Made by a program: the position numbers and the translations under genes
Source of the DNA: Fragilariopsis cylindrus CCMP1102
Taxonomy: Eukaryota; Bacillariophyta; Bacillariophyceae; Bacillariales; Bacillariaceae
Direction of reading: 5' to 3'
Length of the DNA: 64,000 nucleotides
NCBI GenBank assembly: GCA_900095095.1
Contig: FMBT01000290.1
Coordinates: 558,001-622,000 of the forward strand
Part shown: piece by piece, positions 10,401-21,771 of the stretch
Layout: the number at the start of each line of letters is the position of its first letter
Position numbering within the stretch: the stretch's first letter is position 1
Notes under the pieces: generated by a model
Seen by the model: only the letters and a program-made list of their open reading frames with translations
Databases searched by the model: none
Told to the model about the DNA's origin: nothing

Positions 10401-12362
10401 TTACAGTCCAAAGTAAGTAAGGATGGATCTTTTCGTATACTTCATCATCGTACGAGAATTGAAGAGTTCACTGTATCATCAGTGAAGAAATTCATTAAGA
10501 ACTATGAAAAGGGACAATACTCGCTTGCCGCAAATGGTCGTGCTCTAGAATTGATTCTCTTTGGTCAACCTGATAAAGCAGGGAGATTGATAGCATACAA
10601 TCTTGCTGCTGTGTCCATTATTGCAAGAGCGACGCCCGAACTTAAAAAAGAAGTCATAGAAACCCTTAAGCACAAATGTGGGAAACGAGTGATGATGTGT
10701 GGTAAGTCGTCAACTATTTTTATTATCAATTTACTATTCTACGCTTCTTCAATTCCAAATCAATTCTTACCGTTGTCTTTGATTCTTCTAGGTGACGGGG
10801 TCAATGACGTTGCAGCTATACAAAGCGCTGATGTAGCTGCCTCGCTATTAACTGGGTTTGGCGCTGAGAGCGATTCAAGCATTGATGTCGACGATGAACG
10901 TCGTATGAAAAGGCTCGACGCCATGAATATTGGTAGTAACCGAGCAGCGAATGTCGGGAAAGCAAACAAAAATCAAGAAGCTAACGAAAGGATCAAAAAA
11001 CAAATACAAAAATATCACGAAGAGACAAACAAGCCTGTATCATCTCGAGATGGCGAAAAATCAGAATTATCTGATAAGCAGTACACCTTTCAAGATGTCA
11101 AAAATCTGATTTCAGCATCGATGCGTGCTGCTAGAGATGAGCAGCACCGAAAACAACAACTGCAAAAGGGTGGAGGGGACGCTGCTCGCATCCTTGCCGA
11201 GGAGCGTCAGAACAAAATCTTGAAAAAGAATGATGATGATGATGATGTAGTTTTATCGGATGAACCAAGGATAAAACCAGGTGAAGCTTCGCTTGTTTCG
11301 TCATTTTCCTGTCTTCATCCGAGTGTGGATGGGGTCGATGCGATTATAAGAGAGGGGATCGCGACCGCCGCAGGTGTGTTAGCAACAACGCAGGGTATTG
11401 GACTCCATTCATTAATGACATGTTTTCACTTGTCAACTCTATATAGAGATGGATTCCGGTATGGTAAATACATGTGGAACGCAGAGCTTATGTTATATCA
11501 ACTATTAGAATCTGCACGATTTAAGGCGTCGTGCACGCCTCGCCCGAGACTTCCAAATTCAACTTTTGACCGACCGCCGACGTCTATGTTCCAACTTGGT
11601 AACGTCTTTGGAACACTTTTCGAGGCTATCATTCACATATCATGCATGACAGCGAGTGTCCGATATGCAAAGCATCTCGAGAATGATATGAAATCCACAA
11701 CTACTGGAGGAGAAGAAAGATTCAAACTCAACCATTTGTTTTTCTCGGAAGGCAAGAAGCTTGCAAAACTATTTGATTCTCTTTCGAAAAGATCCCTCTC
11801 CCTTTCTAACACTGTGGTAGATGGGGATAATGATAAGTCCAATTCAAATCCTTTCTTTCAACGTCCACCTTTTCGTCCAAACTACGAGACCAACAGCGTT
11901 TTCATCTTCTCTGTTCTTCAGAGTGTTATAAGTGCGTTGGTAGGCCACAAGGGGAGTCCTTTCTATCGGGGAATTCTGGAGAGTCGAGAATTTTTATTTG
12001 TGTCCTGTATCACACTTCTATTCACAGTGATATGTATTAATGGTTCTATGCCTTCCTTCACCAATTTCTTAGAAGTGAAGCCATTGCCATCGAAACGTAG
12101 CAAAATGATCTTTCTTGGAATTTCTGGGGTTAATATTATCGCATGCGTCTTCTGTCGGTGGATTATAGACCAATTATCATCCGGGGAAAACAAAAACTTT
12201 ACCACGTCAAATCATACGGTAAAAGTAGAGTTGAAGAAGAATGCAGCTGATCGTGAAGAGGAGCTGCTTTTGGAAGAAACGAAATTGAATCGAAAAGGAC
12301 TCGTGCTATTTTGCGGTTTTATTATTTATCTTGTGTTGTATGATGTAAGTCATACGGTATGA
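6942..12362 (+). CDS. P5A-type P-type ATPase (Spf1/ATP13A1 family), divergent
   Basis: Exons 6942-9371, 9504-10701 and 10792-12362 join in phase to about 1,732 residues. P5A pumps sit in the ER membrane and dislocate misinserted transmembrane helices. Seen in order: a basic start and a membrane segment; an Asn run; a membrane pair; a VHPFDYYFDVD stretch; a membrane pair near FREAFLERISSPLVVIQLVG; LTGES of the actuator domain; IPSDMP in M4; DKTGTLT with the phosphorylated Asp809; KGSP near residue 940; CGDGVND (Asp1211, Asp1215); and six C-terminal membrane segments with KGSPFYRGIL. The first intron splits DK|TGTLT and the second splits the codon before DGVND. The M4 motif differs from the usual PPELP. 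The length exceeds the usual ~1,200 because of hydrophilic insertions (residues ~20-190 and ~1230-1340). I chose the Met at 6942 because the upstream Met at 6894 adds a stretch without family likeness. Confidence 0.85.
7425..7469. repeat. (AAT)15 coding microsatellite, poly-Asn
   Basis: AAT triplets encode an Asn run in the hydrophilic N-terminal insertion of the P5A ATPase. Length variation here would not shift the frame. Confidence 0.9.
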
Positions 12363-12472
12363 TGTATTAATAAACAATAGCTCTAGTAGTGGTCGTATTG
12401 TAAACTGTTTATCTATTTATTTTTATCTCAAGATAGCTCTCGGCTTGGGCTTTCATTCAATTTGTCTAAAGA

Positions 12473-13039
12473 TCAAGAAGCATCGTCGTCGCCGGCAAAA
12501 CCAATATCAGCAAAGATAAAATCGTTCATCTTTTGGAAGAAATTCTTCCCCTCGTTATTGTATCGAGTGTAATCGGAAACAGCAGCAGCTGTTATCGTTT
12601 GGTTAAAGTGGTAGTAGTCGTGCCTGTCGTAACCGTTCCATTTTTTTTGATGAATGGCCGGGTATAGAACAAAACAAAATATCACGACTACGCCAATGAT
12701 AGCAACGAGCCCATAACAAAATATAAAACACATAAATTCCTGCCTGATTCTTCTATATTGCTCTGTCTTCTTCTTTTCGCCACCCCCTCCCAGAAACGCA
12801 TTGACTACATCCCGTATGGACATTGATTTGCTGGGAATATTGTTGCCAAAACAGCAGCACAAACGTGCCTTACCCTTGTATTCTGATGAGACATCTGCTG
12901 CGATGATGCTGAAAATCGACTTATTTCCATCTGATGGCGGTAGCGTGTCTTGCAATAATGGTACGATGATCGGACCCGTTGCTAATTCAATCATGTTGTG
13001 GGCAGCGTCGTCGTCGTCATCGTTGCCATTACTGTACAT
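12473..13039 (-). CDS. Hypothetical single-pass membrane protein
   Basis: A 188-codon open frame from an ATG at 13039, convergent with the P5A ATPase gene and 110 bp from its stop. The N-terminus is Asp-rich (residues 6-11). A Cys triplet lies near residue 60, a basic patch precedes one clear membrane helix at about residues 103-128, and the C-terminus is polar with possible N-glycosylation (HFNQT). This is the arrangement of a small anchored protein, but I recognise no family. Codon use is mixed and the opposite strand is also open, so it may not be translated. Confidence 0.45.
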   Translation of the reverse strand: MYSNGNDDDDDAAHNMIELATGPIIVPLLQDTLPPSDGNKSIFSIIAADVSSEYKGKARLCCCFGNNIPSKSMSIRDVVNAFLGGGGEKKKTEQYRRIRQEFMCFIFCYGLVAIIGVVVIFCFVLYPAIHQKKWNGYDRHDYYHFNQTITAAAVSDYTRYNNEGKNFFQKMNDFIFADIGFAGDDDAS

Positions 13040-13124
13040 TGTGTGTCTTATTCGTGATCTGTGCTTTCTTCCTCTTTCACCGGCTGTTTATTCACGAGCT
13101 GTTTTCCTTTCTTTTTGCCTCGGT

Positions 13125-13155
<31 letters not shown>

Positions 13156-13300
13156 TTAATACTTCTAGTGCTTTCATTTTCGATTGTACTAGTGACGGTG
13201 CGCTTTTGCTTTGATTTCTTGGGTGTTGATGTTATTTTCTTGAGCAAACACGATTTAATATCTTTATGAAAAAATTGAGAAAAACAACATATTTTCTCTA

Positions 13301-13318
13301 CCCCCCCCCCCCCCCCCC
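13301..13318. repeat. C18 homopolymer
   Basis: Eighteen consecutive C on the plus strand, 260 bp upstream of the small membrane protein gene. The run length is likely to be unreliable in sequencing. Confidence 0.9.
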
Positions 13319-13349
13319 TACAACACCCCAGGCCGATCTTTTTCACCAC

Positions 13350-14876
13350 TACAAAAATTGATAAATAAAATGCATGCAGCTCTTGAATACAGTACCCAAG
13401 TTTGTAGATGACTACTCCTCATCAATTGATAGCAGTGAATCAAATGTTACATGTTCATAAACAGGTTGGATGGAGCAAGTCTTGTAGTGCCAATCATGAT
13501 ACAAAAGCTCATCATATGATTAATAATTTATGCTATCACTTCTAGTACCTACCCTCAAGCAAGCTGCTTGCGTATTGTGCAAGGATGGGAAATATCTTGA
13601 ACATAATACCATTGTGAAATTGACTCAAGAGGACATGACAGATCATAGTCCTTCATCAAGCACATGGGTAAAGTCCTTATTTTGACCTACAAGAATAGCA
13701 AGAAGATGAAAAAGCTAGCTCTAATAATCTACATGTCAAATTTGGTCTGTAAGTAAGTAAGCAAGCAAGATAGGTTCAGTTCAGTTGAGATTCATCCACA
13801 AGGACAGGACTGGAACAAAGGTTAGAGTTAAAAACAACAGCAGAAGGAATGAGCACAAACGCAGGGAGAAATAGAAGTGATAGTAATGGCATACAGATGC
13901 AGGGTCAAGAAGAGGGAATACTGCACAGTACTGTTCCTTTGTTGGTCAACAACTGTCTGTGATGGTGATGTATTATTAATTACTATCCGAGTATAGAAAG
14001 CTCGTTGGGTGTAGGAATTGAGGCGATATCAATTGATTCATAAAGGACTGTGGGTCAAAAGATTGACGCGACTTCAGTAGTAGCGTGTAGTTGACCATAA
14101 TATATAATATTATACATTAGGACCTAGAAGAACTCTAACACAATGCATGCAATATTGAAGTTCTTAAATAGTTTCTTCAACTCATAAAAGTATGATCAAT
14201 ATATAAAACTGATGGATCCTGAATAAAGCCTAATAAGAAAGAATAGCCTTGTAAAGAATACTGTAATGCAAAAGTTTCGTACTTATGTCGTACTCGTTTT
14301 GAAATCATATCTCAATGTTATGGCGTTTAATCGCGCCGTTACAGTACGTGCTGAAGAAAGCTTCTTCTTAGTAATATTTTACTTAGTATGATCTACAGTA
14401 CTCGTTGAATACAATTGTACATTGAATAATAGTACCGGTAGGTCTTTTATTGTTGTTGTTGGTTGTTTGCGTCAGCTGAGCAGCCAATCGTTGGAGTTTT
14501 TTCTTTCTTTTTTCAACCGTCGGCCATGATGTAGCAGGCTAATCCGTTTTCTTCGCCGATCTAATGACGTTGATAATGAGTGATGAGTTAAAATACCGTA
14601 GTAATGATGACGAACATGATAGTATTTCAAGCTAAATTGTACAGAGTGTTGTGATATTTGAACAAAAAAAATTTAGATAATATTAGATTAAAATTGTGCT
14701 ATATAGGTTGTTAGTTGGCCTTTATGTTTTATATTGTATGTGCACCTGTGTGATGATGTGATTGGTTTCAAAAATGATAGTATAATGATGCTTCTCTTGT
14801 GTGCGTGCGTTCGTTTTTGTGTGATGTTTCAGTTAACTTTACAGTAATTAGTTAATTAGTTAGTTAGGTAGTTAAG
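13350..14876. other. Intergenic, AT-rich, no credible gene
   Basis: 1.5 kb without a convincing frame. From 13350 to about 14300 it has the same texture as 4060-5040 and 36420-38600: many short stop-broken stretches and TAA/TAG-dense frames. From 14600 to 14876 it is probably the 3' region of the heat-shock-factor-type gene, with GTTAGTTA-like repeats near 14850. Confidence 0.45.
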
Positions 14877-16340
14877 TTAGTTGTATTGTGAAGTGAAAAA
14901 GAATTTCTTATTATTGAAATCAATTTGTTCACCATCATGAAGTAATGAATTTCTACGTGCAGCAGTTCGTACGAAGCCCAAACTACATCTTCTCCCACCC
15001 ATAGTAGGATCAAATGGAATACCAAATTCACTACTCAAACAATTATGAAGAGTAGCTTGCTTTTGAGTCATGCTACTGCTACTGCCGCTGCTGATGGTGT
15101 TGTTGTTCGTACCATTATTACTAATAGAGGACTGCATCTGCATCAATTCCGAAACTCGTCTTGATCTTGCTCTTTGTTGTTGTTGCATTTGTAGCTGTTC
15201 ATGCTGTATTTCCTGTTTATTAAGAGCAGGCTTAACAGAAGAAATAAATGACTTGAGCTCATTGTTCCATTCCGAAACACGTCTTGGAGGTTGCTGTTGC
15301 TGCAGTTGTTGTTGTGCCTTGGTGGAAGAACTACTCTGTAAGTCAAGAGAAGGGTTCAATAGCATCGCCATCATCATGTTTTCTTGTTGTTTCTTATTTG
15401 ATGAGATTGATGAAGCGGCTGCGATAGACATAGACAATGGCATAGATGGAATAAAACACGGAGCAGCAGTAGATAATACTCCTGCTGCGGCGATTGGTAC
15501 TGTTGCTGTTGATAATGATGATGATGGTGGTTTCATCATCTTCGTCGTCTTCAATGATGGTGGTAGTAATGATCGTTTGGGTTGTTTTTTTTGTGTGGGA
15601 GAAGACGATGATGATGACGATGATGAAGACTTGCGTTTTTTCGTCTGTTTCTTCATCAAAGATGATGTATCATTGTGAATAATTTTCTTTACACAAGATT
15701 CTTGCTGTGCCTTGCGTCGACGTTCTTCATTACTTAATCCTGTACCCTTGATTTTCTTCCTTTGCATATCTAAGCATAAATCACTTACACCACGAATAAA
15801 TAATTCATGATAGTATGCACCACAATCCTCAGAGGATTTTTCCCTGTGCCGATCAAAGCCATAAATATATAATTGTCTTTGAAATGACCGGTATTTTGTT
15901 TGATTGAAATATTGTGGCATAATAACATTCGCAAATTCTTTTGGTTTATGAATTTTAAATGCTTTACCAGATGGTAACCATGATATGATCTGTTCTTGAT
16001 TTAACTTTCCTGAATTTTCTAATATCGAATGTAACTTGAATGGAAATGCAAACTGATAATAGAAACAAAATGACTGTGAGTGCATCGCGAGCAATTTCCT
16101 TTACATATACAACAATAAGAGAGAGTGAGATGAGAGAAGCTAGATAACTAAATAACTGACTTAACTGACCTTTGTGAACATACTATTCATGTCATTGGCA
16201 ACAACCGAAGAAGAAGAAATATCACCATCATCGATCTTGTTAATGTTAACCATATTGTTGCTCATTCTCCTTCTAGCTGCTACTAGGTGATCCATTTTGT
16301 CAATGTTATTACCGTGGTTGTTAAAGTCACTATTATTCAT
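14877..16340 (-). CDS. Heat-shock-factor-type transcription regulator
   Basis: Two exons, 16340-16170 and 16052-14877, joined in phase 0 (AAG|GTCAGT donor, TTATCAG acceptor), giving 448 residues. Exon 1 codes for a short Asn-rich leader. The DNA-binding domain begins exactly at the junction (FAFPFKLHSIL) and runs to about residue 160, with ISWLPSGKAFKIH, IMPQYFNQTKYRSFQRQLYI and YGFDR motifs of the HSF winged helix, then a diatom-type AYYHELFIRG tail. The rest is low complexity: poly-Ser, Lys-rich, Gln-rich, Met-rich, with no clear leucine-zipper trimerisation repeat. HSF proteins bind nGAAn repeats and are heavily expanded in diatoms. Nuclear location and regulatory role are inferred from the domain; target genes are unknown. 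Confidence 0.88.
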
Positions 16341-17539
16341 TTGGTCATATAGGATAATAATATGGTTATTCTAGTTCGTTGGGTGTGTTGTTTGTTGTTT
16401 CTTGTTTGTAACTTATTCGCTTTTGTAAGTGTTGTGATTCTTTGGGATTGCTTTTTTATTTTATGAACAAAGGCGAAGGATTAGAACTGGTGCGTACTGT
16501 ACAGTATATGTAATAATAGGCGAAGAAGAAAAAACGTTGATAAATGCGTGGTAGTGAACGGATGAATAAATAATGAATCAATGAGTCTACGTGGTATAAT
16601 TTTTGTTTTTCGAACACATACAGTACACTAAGTCTTAATTCATGTGCTTCAATTTGAAGAAATGTCCCCAAATAAGCGCCTTATTTTTTTAAAATAAGTC
16701 ATAAATGAAGGGCAATTATATTGTGTCATATCGCGTTAAATGGAAACTGAAATAAATATCTTCAACATTCTCGATGTGTCTCAAAGAATCCTGATTTTGT
16801 TAATCTTCTTTGTACAAAGAACAGTAAAAAAAATTAGAATAATGTATAAAGGAAGGCAAAATCACGACCAAGCGATTTTCAACAAATTCTACGAATACAC
16901 TTTTTCAATGCAGTATTGCTGTACTTTTTTTTAAACGCTAATACGTTCGCTTATGTACCAGCTGAAAGGACCAAAGGGCGCTTATTATGATTATAAAATT
17001 GACACGACGAGAGAGATGCTCAGGCTACTGATGGTTGCGCTTCAATCCCCTTCAATGTTGATCCGCGATGAATTGATTGATTCAGTGATGATTCGGTTCG
17101 ATTCGATTCGTAGATCGAGAAGGGATGACACCCCAAATGTGTTGTTGTTTTTCACAGAACAAAAGAATAGAAAGGAAGAAAGAAGGAAGATCCGCGCGCG
17201 GTGAACATATGTCATAAACAATAATTCTTCTTCTAATCCTCCACCGACTGCCTCCACCAACTGCCTCCAGTTATGTTCTATGGTTTGGCATACGTAGGCC
17301 GTTGTTAACTAATGATTCCATCGGAGTTACCGAACTTCAAGTAGTTTAGTTTCAGATATTTTTCTCATAAGAACAATCAGAGACATGTATTATTCCATTA
17401 TTCCACTGGGAATCTATTATTTTTTGATTAACTACTTTTAATTTCATCTAGATGGGCCTTTTTTGGGTTGGGCCTGTCTATTCTTTCTCTCTTTGTCATC
17501 CTATTTCCTAGCCTCAATGCTTGCTTGCACTTAATTCAT
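16341..17539. other. Intergenic, no credible gene
   Basis: 1.2 kb between the regulator gene's 5' end and the 3' end of the acireductone dioxygenase gene. Frames at 16740-16934 and 16953-17204 are open by chance in my judgement, since they show no domain and biased composition. Confidence 0.45.
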
Positions 17540-18316
17540 TTACTCTTCTCCCTTTTCTTCGTCTTTCTTTTGTTTCACTTCTTTCTTTTCCGGAGATCCA
17601 GATCTGTCCCTCTTCCCTTTGCTGCTCTCTTCCAACTTCGCCATGAACGGCATGCAGTACATACAGACATACTTTTTGCGGGACGCGTGGGTATCGGTAT
17701 CAATATCGGGATTGTCAAACCGATTGATGGGAGTCCAGCACGGGACACCGATGAACATCCTCATGGCGTGGATGTAATCGATTTCGTCGCACGTGAACCG
17801 GTGATAAATCCCCTCGGGCAGCGTCATCAGATCGCCCTTCTTGACATGGATCCGGATCCATCGATTGAGAGGATCCCGGACGTCGAAGAAGCCCGATCCG
17901 TCCAAGATGTACCGGATCTCTTCCGCATCGTGAATGTGTTCCGTGAAAAAGTTCTTCACGTGCGTCGCGAATCCCGGAAGGTGATCGGGATGGATCGTGA
18001 TGACGTCCGCGTAGGAATACCCGAGATCGTCCCGGAGGGCCGCCAATCGCGGATCGACCGCGTCCTTGGGATCCCAGGGAATCGCTTTGATGGGATACTT
18101 GTACGTTTCGGCATCCATCTTCCAGTAATTCAACCCAAGGTCTTTCATGTCCTGGACCGTCACTTTCAGGTTCGGTTCCAACCGATTCTCACATTTCTGG
18201 TTGTCCACCTTCTCGTCTTCCACCATGTACCATGCCTCCGGCCAATCCGAATCGACGACCTGGCATGTCTTGTTGATCAATGACGCTTGCTTGTCCAAAG
18301 TATTCAATCCCGACAT
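17540..18316 (-). CDS. ADI1: Acireductone dioxygenase (methionine salvage)
   Basis: Single exon, 258 residues. It converts acireductone with oxygen to the 2-oxo acid precursor of methionine (iron form) or to an off-pathway product with CO (nickel form), in the cytosol or nucleus. The cupin core is complete: H-x-H-x3-E at residues 127, 129 and 133 (FFTEHIHDAEEIRYI) and the fourth ligand His172 in GIYHRFT, with SGFFDVRD and KGDLMTLPEG between. The C-terminus has CMYC and a long Lys/Glu tail (~residues 225-258) beyond the usual ~180-residue length. The N-terminus EAWYM plus PRLAALRDDLGYSYADVI matches the eukaryotic family. The gene is clearly GC-richer than its neighbours. It is divergent from the COG0523 gene at 18891, 574 bp apart. 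Confidence 0.93.
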   Translation of the reverse strand: MSGLNTLDKQASLINKTCQVVDSDWPEAWYMVEDEKVDNQKCENRLEPNLKVTVQDMKDLGLNYWKMDAETYKYPIKAIPWDPKDAVDPRLAALRDDLGYSYADVITIHPDHLPGFATHVKNFFTEHIHDAEEIRYILDGSGFFDVRDPLNRWIRIHVKKGDLMTLPEGIYHRFTCDEIDYIHAMRMFIGVPCWTPINRFDNPDIDTDTHASRKKYVCMYCMPFMAKLEESSKGKRDRSGSPEKKEVKQKKDEEKGEE

Positions 18317-18890
18317 GATGTTAGTAGTAGCTGGTCTATTACTTCACTTAATATTACAGTACAAGTAATAATACGATTCTATATCGACTGTCAATGCTTC
18401 GATATCCTATATATTCTACCGTACGTTATTGCACCTGGTAATATTGGTCATTGCAATCGAGAAGGTGGCCCTCAGATGGTCTGGTGTTGGTTTCTTGATA
18501 GTACACGTACCGGGCTGTGCCGTTAGATTGGCTGATTGATGGATTCCAAACCTTCTTCGACACTGAAAATTAAAAACACATCTTCGCTTCATGATGTCAA
18601 TCCTGTGTGAAAAGTGTGGCTGGCGGATGCTTGACACATGGCACGTGAAAAATATTTTGTTCGCGCTTGACGTTAATTGAACAAAAGACACGAATCTCCG
18701 AAAAAGCTGTGGAATCCAGTACATACGATCCATTCCCAACAAAAACCTCAGCCATTTCACACAACCAAAAAATAAGAAGGAGTGCACTACGTATCTGTGG
18801 AGGAGTACCGAAGTGATGTATGTATCTATCTGACCATTATTTTATTATAATAAATACATATTTGTCATTGTTTTACTTCCAACCAGCACA
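18317..18890. promoter_or_regulatory. Shared divergent upstream region
   Basis: 574 bp separate the start codons of the acireductone dioxygenase (-) and the COG0523 GTPase (+), so promoters of both must lie here. An ATTGG (inverted CCAAT) is visible near 18526. A minus-strand frame at 18787-18416 has no recognisable domain and is left out as chance. Confidence 0.5.
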
Positions 18891-20725
18891 ATGGCGGCCA
18901 ATGAAACTGTTATAGATACGATTCCGTACTTCCCTACCGGAAACAACAACGACGACGACGACGACGACGACGAGAAAAAGTATGGAGCAGACGACAACGG
19001 CGTTTGCAATGACGAGAAATGCGATGACGACGACTGCAGCAAGAAGAATCAAGACGAACCACCACCGTCGCCACAAATCCCCGTCACGATCTTGACCGGA
19101 TTTTTGGGATGCGGCAAAACGACCCTCCTCAATCACATTTTACGCGATCCAACGCACGGACGTAAATTCGCTGTCATCGAGAACGAGTTCGGTGAAGTCG
19201 GTGAGTTTGTGGAAGGAGTCAGTCAGTCTTCTGCTAGTTGAATTATGTATTGCTTGTTCGTATTCCTATTGATTGTTGTTGCTGGATGGTTGTTTTGGCA
19301 TTGTCGTCGTCATCATCATCATCGTTGCTGAACTTAGAGTCGAGAACAGAGAAAGAGAGAGCGACTGTCGAAAATGAGAGAAGTGAAGTAAACTCATATA
19401 TACATATATTCTCTATGCTGAAACTGTCGTTGTTCATTGCATCATTGTTCCGGAACGATAACAGGTGTCGACGAGGAATTGATTTCGGGTGGTGCGGAAA
19501 ATGTCATCGACGAAGAATTGATTGAGGTGTTGAATGGATGCATATGTTGTACCGTCCGTGGAGATCTCATCAAAGCGCTCAAAAATTTATATACGACGAA
19601 AAAGGGTAGATTCGATAGCGTCATCATCGAAACGACGGGATTGGCCGACCCCGCACCAGGTATGTTGTTCTGGGTATGGAGTGATTGTGATACTGGTAGT
19701 ATCAACAATACCGTATAGTACTATATACGTCCTTGCTTCCCTTCAATAATTCTTACAATTTGCTGTGGTTTTGTGTCTTATTTACGTCACGTCACGTATT
19801 GTACTATAATATTATAATAGTCTGTCAAACCTTTTTCATGGACGACGAAATTCAAAACATGTACAAACTCGATTGCGTTGTGACGGTCGTGGATGCCGTA
19901 AATATATTGGAACGAATTCGTGAGGTAAAGCCGGAAGGTGTCGAAAACGAGGCGGTCGAACAGGTTTGTTTTTCCGATAAGATTTTACTGAACAAAATCG
20001 ATCTCGTACCAAAGGACGAGCACTTTGATGCATCGTTGGAAGAAATCGAAACGGAGCTTCGGGCACTCAATCCAACGGCGTCGATTCAACGGACATCCTA
20101 TGCGAAGATTGATCCCGGAGACATCCTCGATGTCCAAGCGTTTGAATTGCAGCGCGTCCTCGACTTCGATCCAGAATTTTTAGACGAAGATCAAGAACAC
20201 GAGCACGATGCGACCGTATCCTCCGTGGCCGTGAAGGTAGAGGGAGAAGTGAACATCAATCTGCTGCAAAGCTGGATGCGTCGATTGGTAGTAGAAGATG
20301 GCGCGAACTTGTACAGGTACAAAGGAGTTATTGCCGTGAAGGATATTAGCAAAAAGTTTGTCTTTCAGGGTGTCGGTATGGCCTTCTTGGGTGAATTTGA
20401 TGATAACTTTCATTGGAAGGAGAACGAAGTGCGAGAAAGTCGATTCGTCTTTATTGGCAAACACTTGAACCACAACTTTTATCGGGAAGGGTTCATGAAG
20501 TGCATAGTTCCCAAGGAAGGAAGTATCGTCTTGCGATTTCCCGTTGGGACGGTTGTGGAGGCCAACGTTGGTGTGTACCAGAGTGGAACGGTACTCAAAC
20601 AGTGGGATGAGGACAACGCGTACTTGATTGAAATTGAAGGCCCACCGAAAACGAATGTGTGGGCACCCATCGATCATGACGCCTACATTCGTGCCATCAC
20701 CAGTTGTAGCGAAAACGAAAAGTAG
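18891..20725 (+). CDS. COG0523/CobW-family GTPase, metallochaperone
   Basis: Three exons, 18891-19200, 19465-19659 and 19821-20725, phase 1 at both joins, 469 residues. Family members use GTP to hand metal, usually zinc, to client enzymes. Seen: an acidic N-terminus with repeated Asp and Cys (C39, C44, C49), a possible metal-binding patch; P-loop GFLGCGKT at 70-77; ENEFGEVG; the family's CxCC metal motif at Cys129-Cys132 (GCICC); [15 protein letters not shown] as base-recognition motif; and a C-terminal CobW_C domain from about residue 295 ([13 protein letters not shown] to the GFMKCI region). The N-terminal CPELVPI motif that ZNG1 uses on methionine aminopeptidase is not seen. It is divergent from a metal-dependent dioxygenase. 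The client is unknown. Confidence 0.9.
18951..18973. repeat. (GAC)n coding microsatellite, poly-Asp
   Basis: Trinucleotide run coding for the Asp stretch at residues 21-27 of the COG0523 GTPase. Confidence 0.8.
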
Positions 20726-21771
20726 AGCAGTGATTTACTTCAATACTATATATATAACTATCACTATCCTATTTTCATTCTATGCATCGACTTAAAAAAT
20801 GACTACACTAGAATACTACTCGAACTAAAAACTCCTTTCAAATAGTATGGTTCTTTGTTCTGATAGCGGTCTTTTAAAAAAAAAACAGCCGTGTCTACTA
20901 CCGAAGTTGTATTTGAACGGGTTTTTGTTGTCGATATTGTTGCTTGTCGTTACGGAGATTACAATGTATGAATGATGTTATCCATAAACCACTACTTATC
21001 TTGATAGTATGTATATGTTGCCTGGTTCGACTTTCGTTAGACAATTATTGATCTTATTGACGACTATTCAGTACACGGTATGCTTTTGAACGCATTCAAC
21101 CGTGATAGCACTTCGTTTGTATCACAAATAGATCATCACATGTATTGCCAATCTAAGACAACTGTGATGGATTTTTCAATTTATGGTAGTCTTAATACTC
21201 CTGTACTCGTCGTATATTCTATAGTTAGAGTATAGAATTACGGGAGATACTCTTCAAACCAAAAGATGATTGATTTGATTCATTCCATTTTCGAACTATT
21301 GATCTCTGCCTGGTTTTTTTTAATCATTGTACTTGTATCTCTCCTTCTCGTCCGAAAATGGAGTGATTGGTTCATTTGATTGATTCATTTGATTGATTCA
21401 TTTGATTGACTCATTCGCACGCCCCCATCCTCGCGAGAAAATGAATATTATCTTGGTCACGGATACTACCGTAGCATCAAGAGTTGAAAAAATATACATC
21501 GAAGAAGCACAATCCATTAGTGATGTGTATGTTCCTTGAATGAGATTTTATAGGGGGAATGGAATGTGGTATTCTATCTATTGGACCAGTACAAAAATAC
21601 GAACAACGCATTCTTCAACAAAATTAACATCGCTTTTTCTTGTTTAGTTTGTGTATTAGTGCGATTTTTATGCTAGTTGTTGTTTGCCCTAATTGATCTC
21701 GTCTCGTCTCGTCATTATTGCTATTGATTGTGGTTGCTACTGATTGTTGTTGTTGTTGTTGTTGTTGCTAT
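20726..21771. other. Intergenic, no credible gene
   Basis: 1 kb between two convergent genes. It holds a tandem 13-bp repeat at 21371-21413 and a GTT run near 21745. I see no open frame of note. Confidence 0.5.
21371..21413. repeat. 13-bp tandem repeat
   Basis: About three copies of TTCATTTGATTGA in a row, the last one altered at the end (TTGACTCATTC). Confidence 0.8.

Noticed and set aside
12801-13269. Plus-strand frames opposite the small membrane protein gene
   Set aside because: Cys/Val runs come from GTT/TGT repeats, and no domain is visible. The minus frame has a better membrane-protein layout.
15070-15678. 202-codon plus-strand frame opposite the heat-shock-factor gene
   Set aside because: It is the mirror of the low-complexity Ser/Gln-rich part of the real gene.
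17468-18283. 271-codon open frame opposite the acireductone dioxygenase gene
   Set aside because: It arises because the GC-rich coding bias of the real gene removes stops on the other strand. The complete metal-ligand set is on the minus strand.
18416-18787. 123-codon minus-strand frame between the divergent genes
   Set aside because: No domain, no homolog I recognise, and it lies where both promoters must be.
21000-21050. tRNA-like B box (GGTTCGACT)
   Set aside because: No A box or cloverleaf pairing around it. I found no credible tRNA in the window.
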